A DNA stretch of 64,000 nt. It comes from Agarilytica rhodophyticola (lineage in GTDB: Bacteria; Pseudomonadota; Gammaproteobacteria; Pseudomonadales; Cellvibrionaceae). The DNA is taken from contig NZ_CP020038.1 of assembly GCF_002157225.2 (NCBI RefSeq), forward strand, positions 4,742,501-4,806,500. Direction: 5' to 3'. Positions 37,601 through 47,300 of this stretch are shown here, piece after piece. Under the pieces are notes generated by a model. It made no database searches. It was given only the letters and a program-made list of their open reading frames with translations, and was not told the DNA's origin. Made by a program: the position numbers and the translations under genes. Numbering within the stretch: position 1 is the stretch's first letter; every line of letters starts with the position of its first letter.

Positions 37601-38371
37601 TTGATACTCACTACCTACAAGCCACTGCTGTTGCCAGCAAGCATAATCCTTATACTGAATCGGCAAAGGGGGTAAGGCAGTATGTTGTAATTCACCGCTA
37701 TAAAGCAGACTTAGCTCACGAATCAACAGCTCCTGTGACCACGCATCAAAAGCAATATGGTGAACAGAGATAAGCAGCAGATGATCATTTTCAGCGACGC
37801 GATATAACTGAGTCCGGAACGGCACAGATGTATCTAACGTAAATCCCTGCTGGTGAAAATGCTGAGTGATCCGAGAAAATACCAGCTCTTGGGATTGCTG
37901 GCTGAGCTCTAACCCTGACTCCGATTCAATGTCTACTATGGATAACTGAAGACTTACCTGATCGAGAGATAGAACCTGCTGGCCTGCCACTCCTTCATAC
38001 TCGCAGTAAATAGTACGCAAAATTTCATGCCGCTCAACGAGTTTTATAAATGCATTTTGCAAACGCTCTACATCTAACTTGCCCTGTAATCGCAACCCCG
38101 ATGTAAGATTATATAGTTGGTTACCCTGCTCAAAACGATGAATAAACCAGAGGCGTTGTTGCGCTGCGGACAATGGCCACACAGTAGCTTGCCGGTTTGA
38201 TTGATCGTTTATGTGTTTAGCCTGCGGCAAAGTATAAGGCACAGTAAAAGGGACAATTGGCAACGCCCAACTGTCGATACCTTTGTCGGCAAGGCGCTTA
38301 CGAAAAGCGTCTTGTTTCTCGGGTGTTAATGCATTTAAGCGTTCAGCAATAGCGCGTAAGTTATCAGACAT
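28697..38371 (-). CDS. NRPS, C-A(Asp)-T-C-A(Gly)-T-C-aspartyl hydroxylase (modules 5, 6 and start of 7)
   Basis: 3224 residues. Module 5: C ~60-490 (HHIAFDAW), A ~560-1105 with code DLTKVGHVGK (Asp), T with GGDSI near 1161. Module 6: C ~1258-1690 (HHICTDGW), A ~1760-2265 with code DILQLGVIWK (glycine-like), T with GGHSL near 2320. Then an intact C domain ~2385-2820 (HHVASDAW near 2538), a Lys-rich linker, and a TauD/SyrP-type Fe(II)/2-oxoglutarate oxygenase ~2900-3210. H2992-N-E2994 and H3186 form the iron site. Fused hydroxylases of this kind (IbetaH-Asp) work with an interface domain, here the start of the next protein. Its ATG directly follows the upstream stop. Two in-frame tandem repeats lie inside it. 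Confidence 0.93.
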   Translation of the reverse strand: MSDNLRAIAERLNALTPEKQDAFRKRLADKGIDSWALPIVPFTVPYTLPQAKHINDQSNRQATVWPLSAAQQRLWFIHRFEQGNQLYNLTSGLRLQGKLDVERLQNAFIKLVERHEILRTIYCEYEGVAGQQVLSLDQVSLQLSIVDIESESGLELSQQSQELVFSRITQHFHQQGFTLDTSVPFRTQLYRVAENDHLLLISVHHIAFDAWSQELLIRELSLLYSGELQHTALPPLPIQYKDYACWQQQWLVGSEYQRQLDYWRKQLEDCPPYLALPLDKPRPKADQRHHKGAEIRLSISDTLSATVREQARVNGVSVYQYLLTVFNILLQQYTGSEDIILGTSVANRQRSELEPLVGLLVNTLVLRTQIPNTARFNDTLKAVSDTSQQAVANQDIPFDHLIEALDVERSDQYSPLFQVLFVYLAMPQKEALSLGELKVDILPQETDQARFDLSLRVEDQGHFCLCMEYAKDIFLATTIEQMLEDFIWILERVCKTPEICLNSLNLPSAKICKTLSSLDKVIDSVDSTLLGDDKDDILESRVSENSFFESALAMFHQSVAHQPDEAALYFEASENKTADIWSYQKLNNVADQLSQHFYRCGVRTGERVALCFENSPKLIASIIAVWKLGAAYVAFDPRWPLSRRAELLEDSQVCLLVSEKRLWHEELSRSIPKNNPKTNLKTFYLDNLSSLNIDDLPDSHVNDIEKLSALPAYFIFTSGSTGKPKAVCVTQGNLAGYVKGITEQLDLSIKAQLLSLGSLSADLGHTAVYGALLTGRCLRILDSSISEDPSLLAKSLQSQPVDCLKITPSHLKGLGDVISQVLPREVLVLGGEAFDKALVDQLHEAMSNELGAACRVMNHYGPTETTVGVLSYNFTFDDTIYPCDLTRSENVPLGSPLKKVQTYILNSSLTPVPKGASGELYIGGPAVAQSYWNRAALTAEKFVPDPFSHVPGARMYRTGDQVRLCADNKVEYLGRIDQQIKVRGYRVELGEIEQVLRTQVYIQDAVVLAYVHQQTQQVQLHSFLVLSEKSSIQQQVNHKEVNHKEVNHKEVNHKEVNHKQVNKKQAQKNLDKALGDVLPEYMIPSHYHYLAQLPRLANGKVDRAVLIDQISATANSQQVSDDKNFAAPMSPTEKTLAAIWCNVLVRDEVGIDDNFFALGGDSILSLQVLAQARKKNIVLTPKQFFAGKTIAGMLALIDPVKPAETSKNKENTTQSGNENKSDASANNKQIVATIIRQPRTDQLLTHQPHETDANKHWPLSFSQERLWWLDQYSQGSSHYNIPVALEVEGSLNLDAIQSSLNALITRHEPLRTGFINIDGQGAQVVYKDVAATVGFNDLSASLSDKDSSKSLLDNIIERESQWVFDLSKPPLLRLQVLRFCEQKHVLLFNMHHICTDGWSMKLLIKEFLLAYKSSAEKGIQNPRQQFQQQFQQQAHEPTWDSLAALPVQYVDYCCWQRQYLSDSQLQTLTQFWQQQLQSTSSALDLPCDRPRPAVQSFRGGRLRLEWPTHLNQAIQKRCRESAKTPFMVLLAVFQYCLRCYSGEKHFRIGIPVNGREHAQTQDLVGFFINTLVLPAHIDDALTIDQFMTQIERCVVDAQAHQAMPFEKLVSLLEQERDLSRSPLFQVMFNLQHAAVNDEQLYAAGISLRSLKISSNTAKYDLTLDLTEHRPAGAQYPHYSGELEYNSDIFDPTTVASIGKLFVGLVDLMLGEPKRYLRDLLLADSQHDMNKSINTSVVSCVTPGESIPSSAIPCRITAMETYTQSRQPAVIDDKGVMSHLELHQASDRIANWLHAQGIAEGAVVAVNLQRTRHLLITLLAIAKAGAAYLPLDPSHPISRRLYMLRQAAAKLVVCEKNDVLLSEHNQNLNEKSDQVINNISIERLIAEADSAPLLKNNADERVNKYKKHPQQLAYTIFTSGSTGNPKGVQVSYRALDNFLNSLQKNLELKSSDRLLAVTTVAFDIAALELWLPLTCGACVVLASEEQRRDPDALVALMQSHQVSVMQATPATWRMLMTASQPWPTRSGIKVLCGGEALPIDLARSLLAKEVTLFNVYGPTETTIWSSLAEVDGNLLEAAQPSSTVSLGRPIDNTQCYLLDEWLRPVPQGALGMLYIGGEGLARGYAKRADLTATAFIANPFANDGSRLYCTGDYVRLLPNGQLQYHGRRDGQIKLHGYRIELFEIEACLCRQGVVAEAAVVLNNGELVAYWVAVDGDHTADENKILEDALAQDLPEYMRPRQLIKMDNLPLNSSGKVDRKRLQNLAITRSDSRLDDNSFEAPTDALEQQLADLWCELLKLDNTDREKVGRHDNFFRLGGHSLLASQLVARLRQLPEWQGNFGLRVVFEHPTVAQLAHWHQQQSQEKPELKQELNALPTLDVADSAKPLPLSFQQQRLWLLQRLSTETKMSSTAAGSCESATSNAYNMSALIRLQGDINEDAISYSIDSIVARHTVLRTCFASAVIDGIEEDVQEIKTAASVAIDHITLLGASFDDEVVKQALSAFAEIPFDLAADIPFRVQLLKLANDDHILQLTIHHVASDAWSMAIAQREFTECYCAYINGEQPRLPTLDIQYSDYAHWQRKNWQGKWALEQQAYWRENLAGYSGVQALPLDNERPSVQSYSGDVYSFTIKAEQVVALKSLAHHQGATLFMVLMATFQLLLHKEMACDDVVVGTDVANRPHPSLENLIGFFINVLPIRSKIDSSLAFESFLNNFKNIVLDAFAHQSVPFEQIVEVMQLARIESMSPLVQVLFVMQNLEQESLSLPGLTVTTMNNPHISSRFDMALFIDNDEGVEVGEDLNARWVYRRDLFKPTTIDRLAKAWQFLLEQIIETPSHTINQYRLVDTKQQSTMQTKNKLRKLGKLKKTKAKALHADSQEWVKTSHFSASVSSKTAPLKTTPVKKMPLIISPALEALDPLHWAKTQRDTIESQLQQYGAVLFRGFRLQDAREFEAFAQAICPNLHGSYGDLPKEESGKRIYKSTPYPENQMILYHNESSHMHRWPRLQWFFSQTVAQSGGATPIVDCREVYRKLPKAVVDTFERKHLLYVRNFTPRLDVSWQDYFKTEKRADVEKLCREAGAEFEWFGQQGLQIREHSPAVICHPLTGEKSFFNQIQLHHAACLEADVREDLMSLVGLEGLPRHVYYGDGTPIDDSTVQQILATYESLAIRFDWQQGDVLMVDNMLVAHARDPFEGPRKIAVAMAELQARKEVFSAPHTVSKPFTTA
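34074..34106 (-). repeat. 12-bp tandem repeat encoding QQF units in a condensation domain
   Basis: The unit TTGTTGAAATTG (plus strand) recurs and encodes RQQFQQQFQQQ in a surface region of the module 6 condensation domain, before the part with AALPVQY. In frame. Confidence 0.7.
35177..35266 (-). repeat. Six 15-bp tandem repeats inside an adenylation domain
   Basis: Four VNHKE units followed by VNHKQ and VNKKQ (residues ~1036-1065 of the third NRPS). They sit in the C-terminal subdomain of the module 5 A domain, before NGKVD. The frame is kept. Confidence 0.9.
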
Positions 38372-41300
38372 TTATTCAAACTCTTCCAGTAGCGCGTCCA
38401 TGACATCGAGATCGCTGTCACTAAAGGACTGCGCGTTCTCTATAAGCTTGGCCAAGCCGGCAATAGTCGGCTGGGTAAAAAGTGCCAGAAAATCTAACTG
38501 GCAGTGATATTGATTTTGTATTCTCGATTTAAGCTGCATGGCCAATAAGGAATGACCACCGAGCTCGAAAAAATTATCGTTAATACCAATCTTTTCTTGC
38601 TCTAAAAGCTCACCCCATATCTCACTCAATGACACTTCCAGTTCGCTTTGAGGAGCAAGATAACTGGACGAAGCCTGCTGTTGGATGATGGGCAGCGCTT
38701 TACGATCAACCTTACCGCTAGAGGTAAGAGGTAAGTATTCCAACGCTTGATAGGCCGAGGGCTGCATATAATCCGGTAAAGTTGCCATGTGCTCTCGCAA
38801 TTGAGCAATTTTTTCTGTTGTGCTGGCCTCAACGATGGAACATGCGGGTTGCCAAAATGCCACCAGCTGAGAATTATTTTGCAGCACAACTACCGTATTT
38901 TGCACGAGTGAATGTTGCTTGAGACGATGCTCTATATCACCCAACTCTATGCGAAATCCTCGCAGCTTGACCTGAAAGTCATTACGCCCCAAGAATTCAA
39001 TAACACCATCGTCGCGCAAACGCGCCAAGTCACCTGTGCGGTAAATTCGACTGCCATTATCAGCAAAAGGATTAGGTAAAAATGCAGTAGCGCTTAAGCC
39101 TGCTTGTTCCATATAACCACGGGCTAAAGCCGCACCGCCAATATATAATTCGCCAGGCACACCCACCGGTACCGGTTTTAAATAGCGATCCAAAATATGC
39201 AGCGTATTATTTGCAATTGGCAACCCGATGGGCACAACACTATTTAGATTCTCTCGATCAACACTTTCATAGGCAGAAATTTCTTGAGTAGCAAAACTAG
39301 TTAACTCAGAGTCTTCAGTTAATGGATGTAGAGATGACCACACCGTGCACTCAGTGGGTCCGTAAACATTCGTTAAGTGAACACCACGAGATAACAAGGC
39401 CTGGGCTAAATCACGAGGCAACGCTTCTCCACCACATAGACCTATCAATGACGGCCAATTATCATCTCCTGCATTAACGAGCATTTGCCAAGTCGCAGGA
39501 GTTGCTTGCATATGAGTGATACTTTCTTGTCGCCACATAGCCATAAGCGCTTCAGCGTCTAAAGACTGCGCACGATCAGCTAATACCACCGTTGCACCAC
39601 ATAGTAACGGTAACCATAACTCCAAGCCTGAAATATCAAAACTTAGAGGAGTTATGGCCAACCAACGCTGCTCGCTATCGAGCTTCAAATACTGCTGCAC
39701 TCCGTGTAAAAAACTATTAAATGCGCCACGGCTAATAGCGACTCCTTTGGGTTTGCCAGTTGAGCCAGAGGTAAATAAAACATAAGCTAATTGCGATGGG
39801 TGATAAGACACACAAAGATTCGTCGACTCATACTCCGACAAACTCGACTGCAATTCAGAAAGGCATACCACAGCGCCTGAATATACAGCTTTATTTACAC
39901 TGCTACAGTTTTTTTCATTATTAAAGTCGTTTGCGAATTCTGCACTGGCGGCTAAGCTGCCATCAAAAAAGTGGGGGGCCTCATCTTTCTCGGCAATGGC
40001 TAATGACACATCTACCTGGGATAAAATACTGGCGATTCGTTGGGATGATAAGCCTGGGTCGATGGGCAAATACGCGGCTCCTACTTTGTGTAAAGCAAGT
40101 AAAGTCACCAGTAAATTAGGATTACGCGGTAAACTCACCACAACCAGTGACTCGGCACCAACCCCATTGGTAAGTAGATAACGGGCAAATTGATTGGCCC
40201 GCTGATTTAATGCTTGATAGGTAATGCTTTGCCCACCAGATATTACTGCGACTTTATCGGCATCAGCATTTGCTTGTGCCTCGAAGCCGGCAACATTATC
40301 GGCAATCGAAGCGGCAGGTATATTGGCTGAACCACCGATAAAATCCTCAGACCAAGTAGAATATCCACTATTTAATGCCTGCCAATGTCGAGAATCTTCA
40401 GTATTAAGCCAATTTAAATCACGTAGCAGCGTTTTGCCGTCGCGCGCCAAGCATTGACTAATTTGCAACAATAGATCTTGATAGCGCTGCAATAAGTTTG
40501 CGATCGTATCCTTGTCAAAATATTCACAGCTGTAGAGTAGCTCAACCGCTATAGTTTCACCGGGAACAACCGTCAATGTTAGCGGATAATGAGTTTGCTC
40601 ACGACTTTGATCGATGGTTATTTGTAAACGAGAAGTATCCGTACAGGCATTTTTGTGTTCTTCTACAGCATCCCGTGCAGGCAAACTTTGGAAAACAAAA
40701 ATACTGTTAAATAATGGCTCGCCTGCTGCAATATCGCTTGCGGCTTGAATTTCAACAAGTGGGCTGTGCTCATGCTCTCTTATATGGTTTAACGAGGTCT
40801 GAACCTGCGTTAATACATCGCTAACAGAATGTGCGCTGGTAAAACGAACTCGCAGTGGCAAGGTATTAATAAACATACCCAGCATATGTTCTACTCCAGG
40901 TAAATCTGCTGGGCGTCCTGCACTGGCAACACCAAACACAACATCCTCTTCACCACTATAAGCTGCTAATAATAATCCCCAAGCAAGTTGCATAGTGCAG
41001 GCCAACGTTGTGTGATGCTGACGAGCCACTCGCCCCAAAGCCGAACTCTCATCCATACTCAAGCTCACGCGACAGTGAGCATAGCCTTGGTCGATATCAT
41101 CTTTATTATTAAGCGCAAAAGAGGATAAATGGGATAAAGGTAAACTCGTTGCTTGTTCAAAACCAGCTAAATAACCGCGCCAGAAATAGTCATCGCCCTG
41201 TTTATCTGCAGGGATAGTATTTCCTTGGTAATTATGTTCTTGCAACCATGCAATAAAACGTTTGAAAGACGGCGCTTTACGTTTAGCAAGTTGTATAGCA

Positions 41301-44300
41301 TCGTCCCCTGCTTGCAACAAATGATAGACACTGAACACTTCTTCCATCAAGCTTACCGCGCACCAACCATCGAGTACGATATGGTGATGACTCCAAACCA
41401 AGTGGTAGTGTTGGGCACCTAGCTGAAGCACAGCAATCCTCATTAGTGGTGGTCGCTGAAGGTCGAAGCCTTGAGCAATATCCGCCTGCAAAAAATCCTC
41501 TAATTGTGATGACTGCGCAGATTTTTCTAGATGCTGCCAATCGTGAAACGTCAGCGGAATATCCACATTATTAAACACCACGTGTGCCGCTTCATCAAAA
41601 GTATCGACAAAAAAACCGCTGCGTAAAATATCGTGACGAGCAGCGACTACTTGCCATGCCTTAGTAAAGATTTCTTGCTCTAACGTTCCTTTCACCTGAG
41701 CGGTCATTTGGTCAAAGTAAACACCACTTTGGGTGTCATACAGAGTGTGAAACAACATGCCGCTTTGCACAGGCGATAAGGGATAAACATCATCAATAGT
41801 TGCCAACGGATAATCAATGAAGAGTTTATCTAATTGCGCTTGCCGACTCATGAGTAAAGGAAAATCTGAAGGTGTCGCTGTCGCTACAACTTTTTCACAG
41901 TGACGAGTAAGTGCTATTAATTGTTGCCCAAACTGTTGGGCCAGCTCGATAATCGTGGATTCATCAAAAGCTTGTGAGGCATAAGACCACCGTACACGTA
42001 ACTGTCCACCAAGAACATCTGCATTAATTTCAAGTAATGCAGTGGCAAGGTTTTGAGCATCAAATAATGGCCCAGCAGATTCTGTCGATGGCGTCAGCCA
42101 CTGTAATGTATCTGCCGTTTGATCATATTGACCAAAATAATTAAAAGTAATCGCCGGACGCGGTAAGTTTGCTAAAGCATCACGCTGATATTTCATAACA
42201 CCATAAGCCAAACCCTTTTGAGGAATAGCACGTAGGTATTCTTTCACAGAGCAAATTGTTGCCCCAATATCATTGTTGTCCGCTTTTAAATAAACAGGAT
42301 AAAGGCTCGTAAACCAGCCTACGGTACGAGACAAATCAATAGCGTCATCAAGCGCTTCTCGGCCATGACTTTCCAATTCAATCCACGCTGCTTGTTGACC
42401 ACTCCATCGGCACAGCACCATGACGAAAGCGCTAAGTAAGAGATCCTGCATGGAAGCTTGGTAAGCTTTACCAGCCCGATTAAGTAGCGCCTGCGTCAGA
42501 GATTCATCAATAATTGAATCATAAGTACGTCGATTACCAAAAGTATTACCTTGTTGTGTAAAGTCCGACTTTACCGGTAAGTAATTTAAACTATTTAATT
42601 CTTTTGCTACTTCTTTAGGTAAGAGTTCTCTTTCAATATTCAGCCAATAATCTTCGACCGTTGCACGCTTATTTACACTACTACTAACATAAGCATTCTG
42701 TTTTAAAGAATGACGTGCTGGTTCATAAGCACTAAGTGATTGCGCCCAATCCCGGTAAGCACTTGTTTTGATGGGTAGAGTAAGCATCGGACGCGCGGAT
42801 GTTGTGCTCGAAGCTTGGCACTGTTGATATAGATCCTGCAGATCTTCAAGCAAGACACGCCAGGATACACCGTCGACTACAAGATGATGCCCCACGAGCA
42901 GTAAACATCCTGGCTTGTCTTCACCACAATTTAAATAACCTACCTTAAAAACTTCACCTTTTTCTAAATTAAGGCTTGCTTGCAGATGATGAGCCAAAGC
43001 TTGAATTGCTGCTGTTCTATCATCACTGTTACTAAAATCACTAGCACTATTACCATATGCACTTACCAACAGCTCGCTATACTGAAAAGCGTTGGCAGGA
43101 AGTTGCGCCTTAACTGTTTGTACAATACGCCCGTTAATATTATAAAAGGCCGCCCGTAACATATCGTGATGACTAATCAAGGCATTCACAGCATGGGCAA
43201 GGTGCGCCTGATCTAATGTTTGTAGCACCTCAAATCTCAAAGCCATATTCCAATGGTTAGGCTGATACAAACCCTGTGCAAAAAAGTCTTGTTGAATAGG
43301 CGTTAACGGTATTTCGCTTGATGCTTTATCGATAGGTTTATCATCTGTACATTCAGTTAATACGTTAACATTTATACGCTGCGGTATTTGTTCTTCTTCA
43401 CCTAATCCTTTACTTAGCTTTTCACAAACCCCCGCTAATTGATAAACGGTTTGATGTTCAAATATTTGGTTAGCTCGGATATTCAGCCCTTGCTGTCTGG
43501 CTTTAGCAACAATCTGTAGACTGAGTATCGAGTCGCCACCTAGCTCAAAAAAGTTATCATGTATACTAAGGTCTTGCTGCTGTAGTATCTCGCACCAAAT
43601 ATTTAATAGCACAGATTCATTGCCAGTCGTAGGCAAAACATGTTTACGATCGGTATTTATTTCTGGCTGAGGCAACGCACGTCTATCAACTTTGCCATTG
43701 GCGTTCAATGGTAATGCATCCATCATCATAAATATTGAAGGAAGCATATAATCGGGAAGGTATTTTTGAAGATAGGCTTTCAAGCTGGAATCACTCGGTG
43801 CGCGACTTTTATCTGCCGGTACCCAGTAGGCCACAAGTTGGTTCTTAAGATTGCCAGCCACAGCAACAACAGCTTGTTCTATAGCATTGAAACGGTTTAA
43901 GTGATTTTCAATTTCTCCCAATTCAATACGGTAGCCGCGCAATTTGACTTGATAGTCCGCTCGTCCAATAAATTCCAAGATACCGTCTTCACGATAACGA
44001 GCTAAATCTCCCGTTCGATAAAGGCGCTCTGCCTGAATATTGATGGGCGTCTTATGAGCATTAACCTCGAGGGAATTAATCGTGCTAGCATTTACATTAT
44101 TACTGCCAGCAAAAGGGTTGGGAATAAAACGTTCGGCCGTCAAATTCGGTGCGTGTAAATAACCACGGCCAACACCAACACCCGCAATATATAGCTCCCC
44201 TGTCATGCCTACAGGAACCACTTGCAAGTTATTATCTAACACATATAGACGACTAAGAGCACAAGGTCGGCCAATGGCCATATAGCCATTGCCCAGCTCA

Positions 44301-47300
44301 CCACCGTCGCGAACTAAGTGCATCGCCACGTCGTCAGCACATTCTGCCGGACCATAGGCATTCACTAATGGAATATTGGGAAAACGAGCGAACCAGGCTT
44401 TGGCCAATTCACTTTCAAGAGCTTCGCCTGTAGGCAAAAGAAAGCGTAAGGTTTGTAGTTGCGATGTGAGTTGCGATGTGAGTTGCGATGTGCGCTCTTC
44501 CAAACTCACTAAAACATTCATTAAGCTAGGGACAATTTCTAACAAAGTAATGCCCTGCTCTGTTACTGCGTGCGCAAGAGCATCAGCATCTTGACTAATA
44601 GTATCGGGCAAGATATGCACACGACCACCGGTGATGATACTGGTGAGTAATTGCCAGACCGAGATATCGAAACATTGGGAAGCAGTTTGTGCAATACGAT
44701 CTCGTGTACTTATTCCTAATATGGGCACCTTGCTGAGCATATTATTTAGCATGCCTTGCTGAGTCACCATAGCTCCCTTAGGCGTCCCGGTTGAACCAGA
44801 GGTAAAGATTACATAAGCAAGTTGATCACCACGAGGGTAAATACCTAGGTTAGGAATATCAGTACCCGTCAAATCACTGTTAGCAAAATCAATGTTAGTA
44901 AAATTAGCGCCAACTAGATGAGAGCTTACATCGTAGACGCGATATGTAGCATCAGCAAAAACTTTCTTATCATCGTCACCTGCACATAACACTGCAGCAA
45001 CTTTTGCTTTACTGACAATAGTGTGTAAGCGTTCAGCTGGCTGTTTAGGGTCTAACGGTAGATATGCAGCACCAATTTTAAATACGGCAATAATCTGTAC
45101 CAGTAAGGATAAATCCCGTTTACTCAGTATAGCGACTACCTGATCACAGAGATCATATTTGCCGTGGCCTTCTAAAAGATGTAGAGCCAGAGCATTCGCA
45201 CGTTGGTTTAATTGATTATATGTTAGAGAATTGTTGTCACAACAAGCGGCGACTTCATCACCATGAATTAAAACTCGTGCTTCAAAACGCTGCAACCAAC
45301 AATTATCTAACTCTGATAATGGAACAGAAGTATTATCGCTCGATGTTGCAAAAGATAATAAACGTTGATATTCCTGTTGAGGAATAATCGCTAGTTCACT
45401 AACACGTCTTTTAGGCGATGACACCATATTTGCCAAAGTCGTCTGATAATAACCAATAAATCTCTGCGCTGTAGCTCGATCAAATAAATCACAGCTAAAC
45501 TCCAGAGAACCGCGATATTGCTCGGCTAAGCTATGCATATCGAGATTCAAATCAAACATGGCGGTATCGGACAATATGGGAATCGCCTGCACCGACATAC
45601 CAGGCAGTTGTAAACCCTCGCTGGCATCACCTTCAAGGAAATTAAACATGGCCTGAAATAATGGCGAATGGCTAAGGTCACGCTCGGGATTTAGCGCATT
45701 TACCAAAAATTCAAAGGGCAAGTCTTGATATTCTTGCGCTTCAACCGCATTTTTGCGCAGCTGAGTAATAAGTTGCTCGACCTGTAATTCTGGATTAACG
45801 TTCGCCACTAATACTTGCGTATTAACAAAAAACCCGATAAGTCCTTCCGTTTCTAGACGCTGACGGTTAGCGGTCGGCACACCCACACGTATCTCGGATT
45901 GACCACTCAAACGAGCCAGTACAATATGGTACGCTGCTAACAAAATAACGAAAGGTGTACAAGCCTGTTGCTCAGCTAATTGACGTAACTTGACTGTCAA
46001 TTCCGGCGCAATCATAAATTCTATCCGTTCACCGCAATAGCTTTGGCGTGCTGGACGGGGACGATCACTGGGAAGTGTTAATACTTCATGAGCATTACCC
46101 AGTTTATTTTGCCAATACTGCAATTGTTTTTGTAGCTGCTCTGCTTGACAATATTGTTGCTGCCAGTGAGCATAGTCAGCGTATTGTATTGGCAGTGGCG
46201 CAAGCTCTAGTTCGCGATTTTGAGGACTATTATCTTGACTAAACGAAGCGTAGCATCGAGTAAATTCATCGATAAAGATCTGTAAAGACCAAGCATCAGC
46301 AATAATATGATGCATAGTTAAACAAATAATATGTTCATCATCCGCAAGTTTAAAACACTTCACCGAAAATAAAGGCGCCTTTTCCAAATCAAAGCATTGC
46401 ATACTTTGTTCTTTAAGGAGTGTATTTAAATCCTGCTTTTGTTTAGCCTCGTTAAGCTCCTCAATACCCAACGATAATGTTAGTGTGGGCAAAATACGCT
46501 GTTTTGCGACACCATCCACTTCTTGAAAATAAGTACGCAGTATTTCATGGCGGGCGATAATCTTTTGCATGGCTGTATTCGCCGCGGCCAGATCAAATTT
46601 TCCTCTAAGACGAATTGCCCCAGGCATATTGTAGGTCGCCGAGGGGCCTTCTAAACGATCTAAAAACCACAAACGCTGCTGACCATGAGAAAGAGGTAAA
46701 TCCTCTCGGTTTGCTATGGGCTGGATCAGATCTCGTTGTAAGGTCAAGTTTCCTTCAGAACGCAAGACATCGATATGTCGAGAGAGTTTTTCCACCGTTG
46801 GAAAATCAAATAAACTACGTAGAGGAAGATCAAAAGTTAACTCTGCACTCAAGCGGGCAATTGCTTGGGTCGCCAACAACGAGTGGCCACCCAAAATGAA
46901 GAAATTATCGTTAACATTTATTGCATTAAGATTTAAAACAGATTTCCATATTTTGGCAACCGTGCGCTCCGTTTCAGTTCGTGGTGCAATCTGCTCGCTC
47001 TCATCTATAGACTGATAATTTGGTACAGGTAAAGCCCTGCGATTAATTTTTCCATTATTATTGAGTGGCAAGGAGGGAAGCAATACGTAAGCCGAAGGCA
47101 ACATATAAAAGGGTAAGTTGGCGGCAAGCTGATTATTTATCTCAGTTGCAAGTTCTTTATTAAGCTTAGCTAGAACTTCGGCATTTTCTTCTTTTAGACC
47201 ATGACAAGCGCTATGCTCGTAATATGCTACCAAGCGCTGATCACCCGGTTGATCTTCACGCACGATAACTGCTACCAAGCCAATACCTGAGATATCGCCT

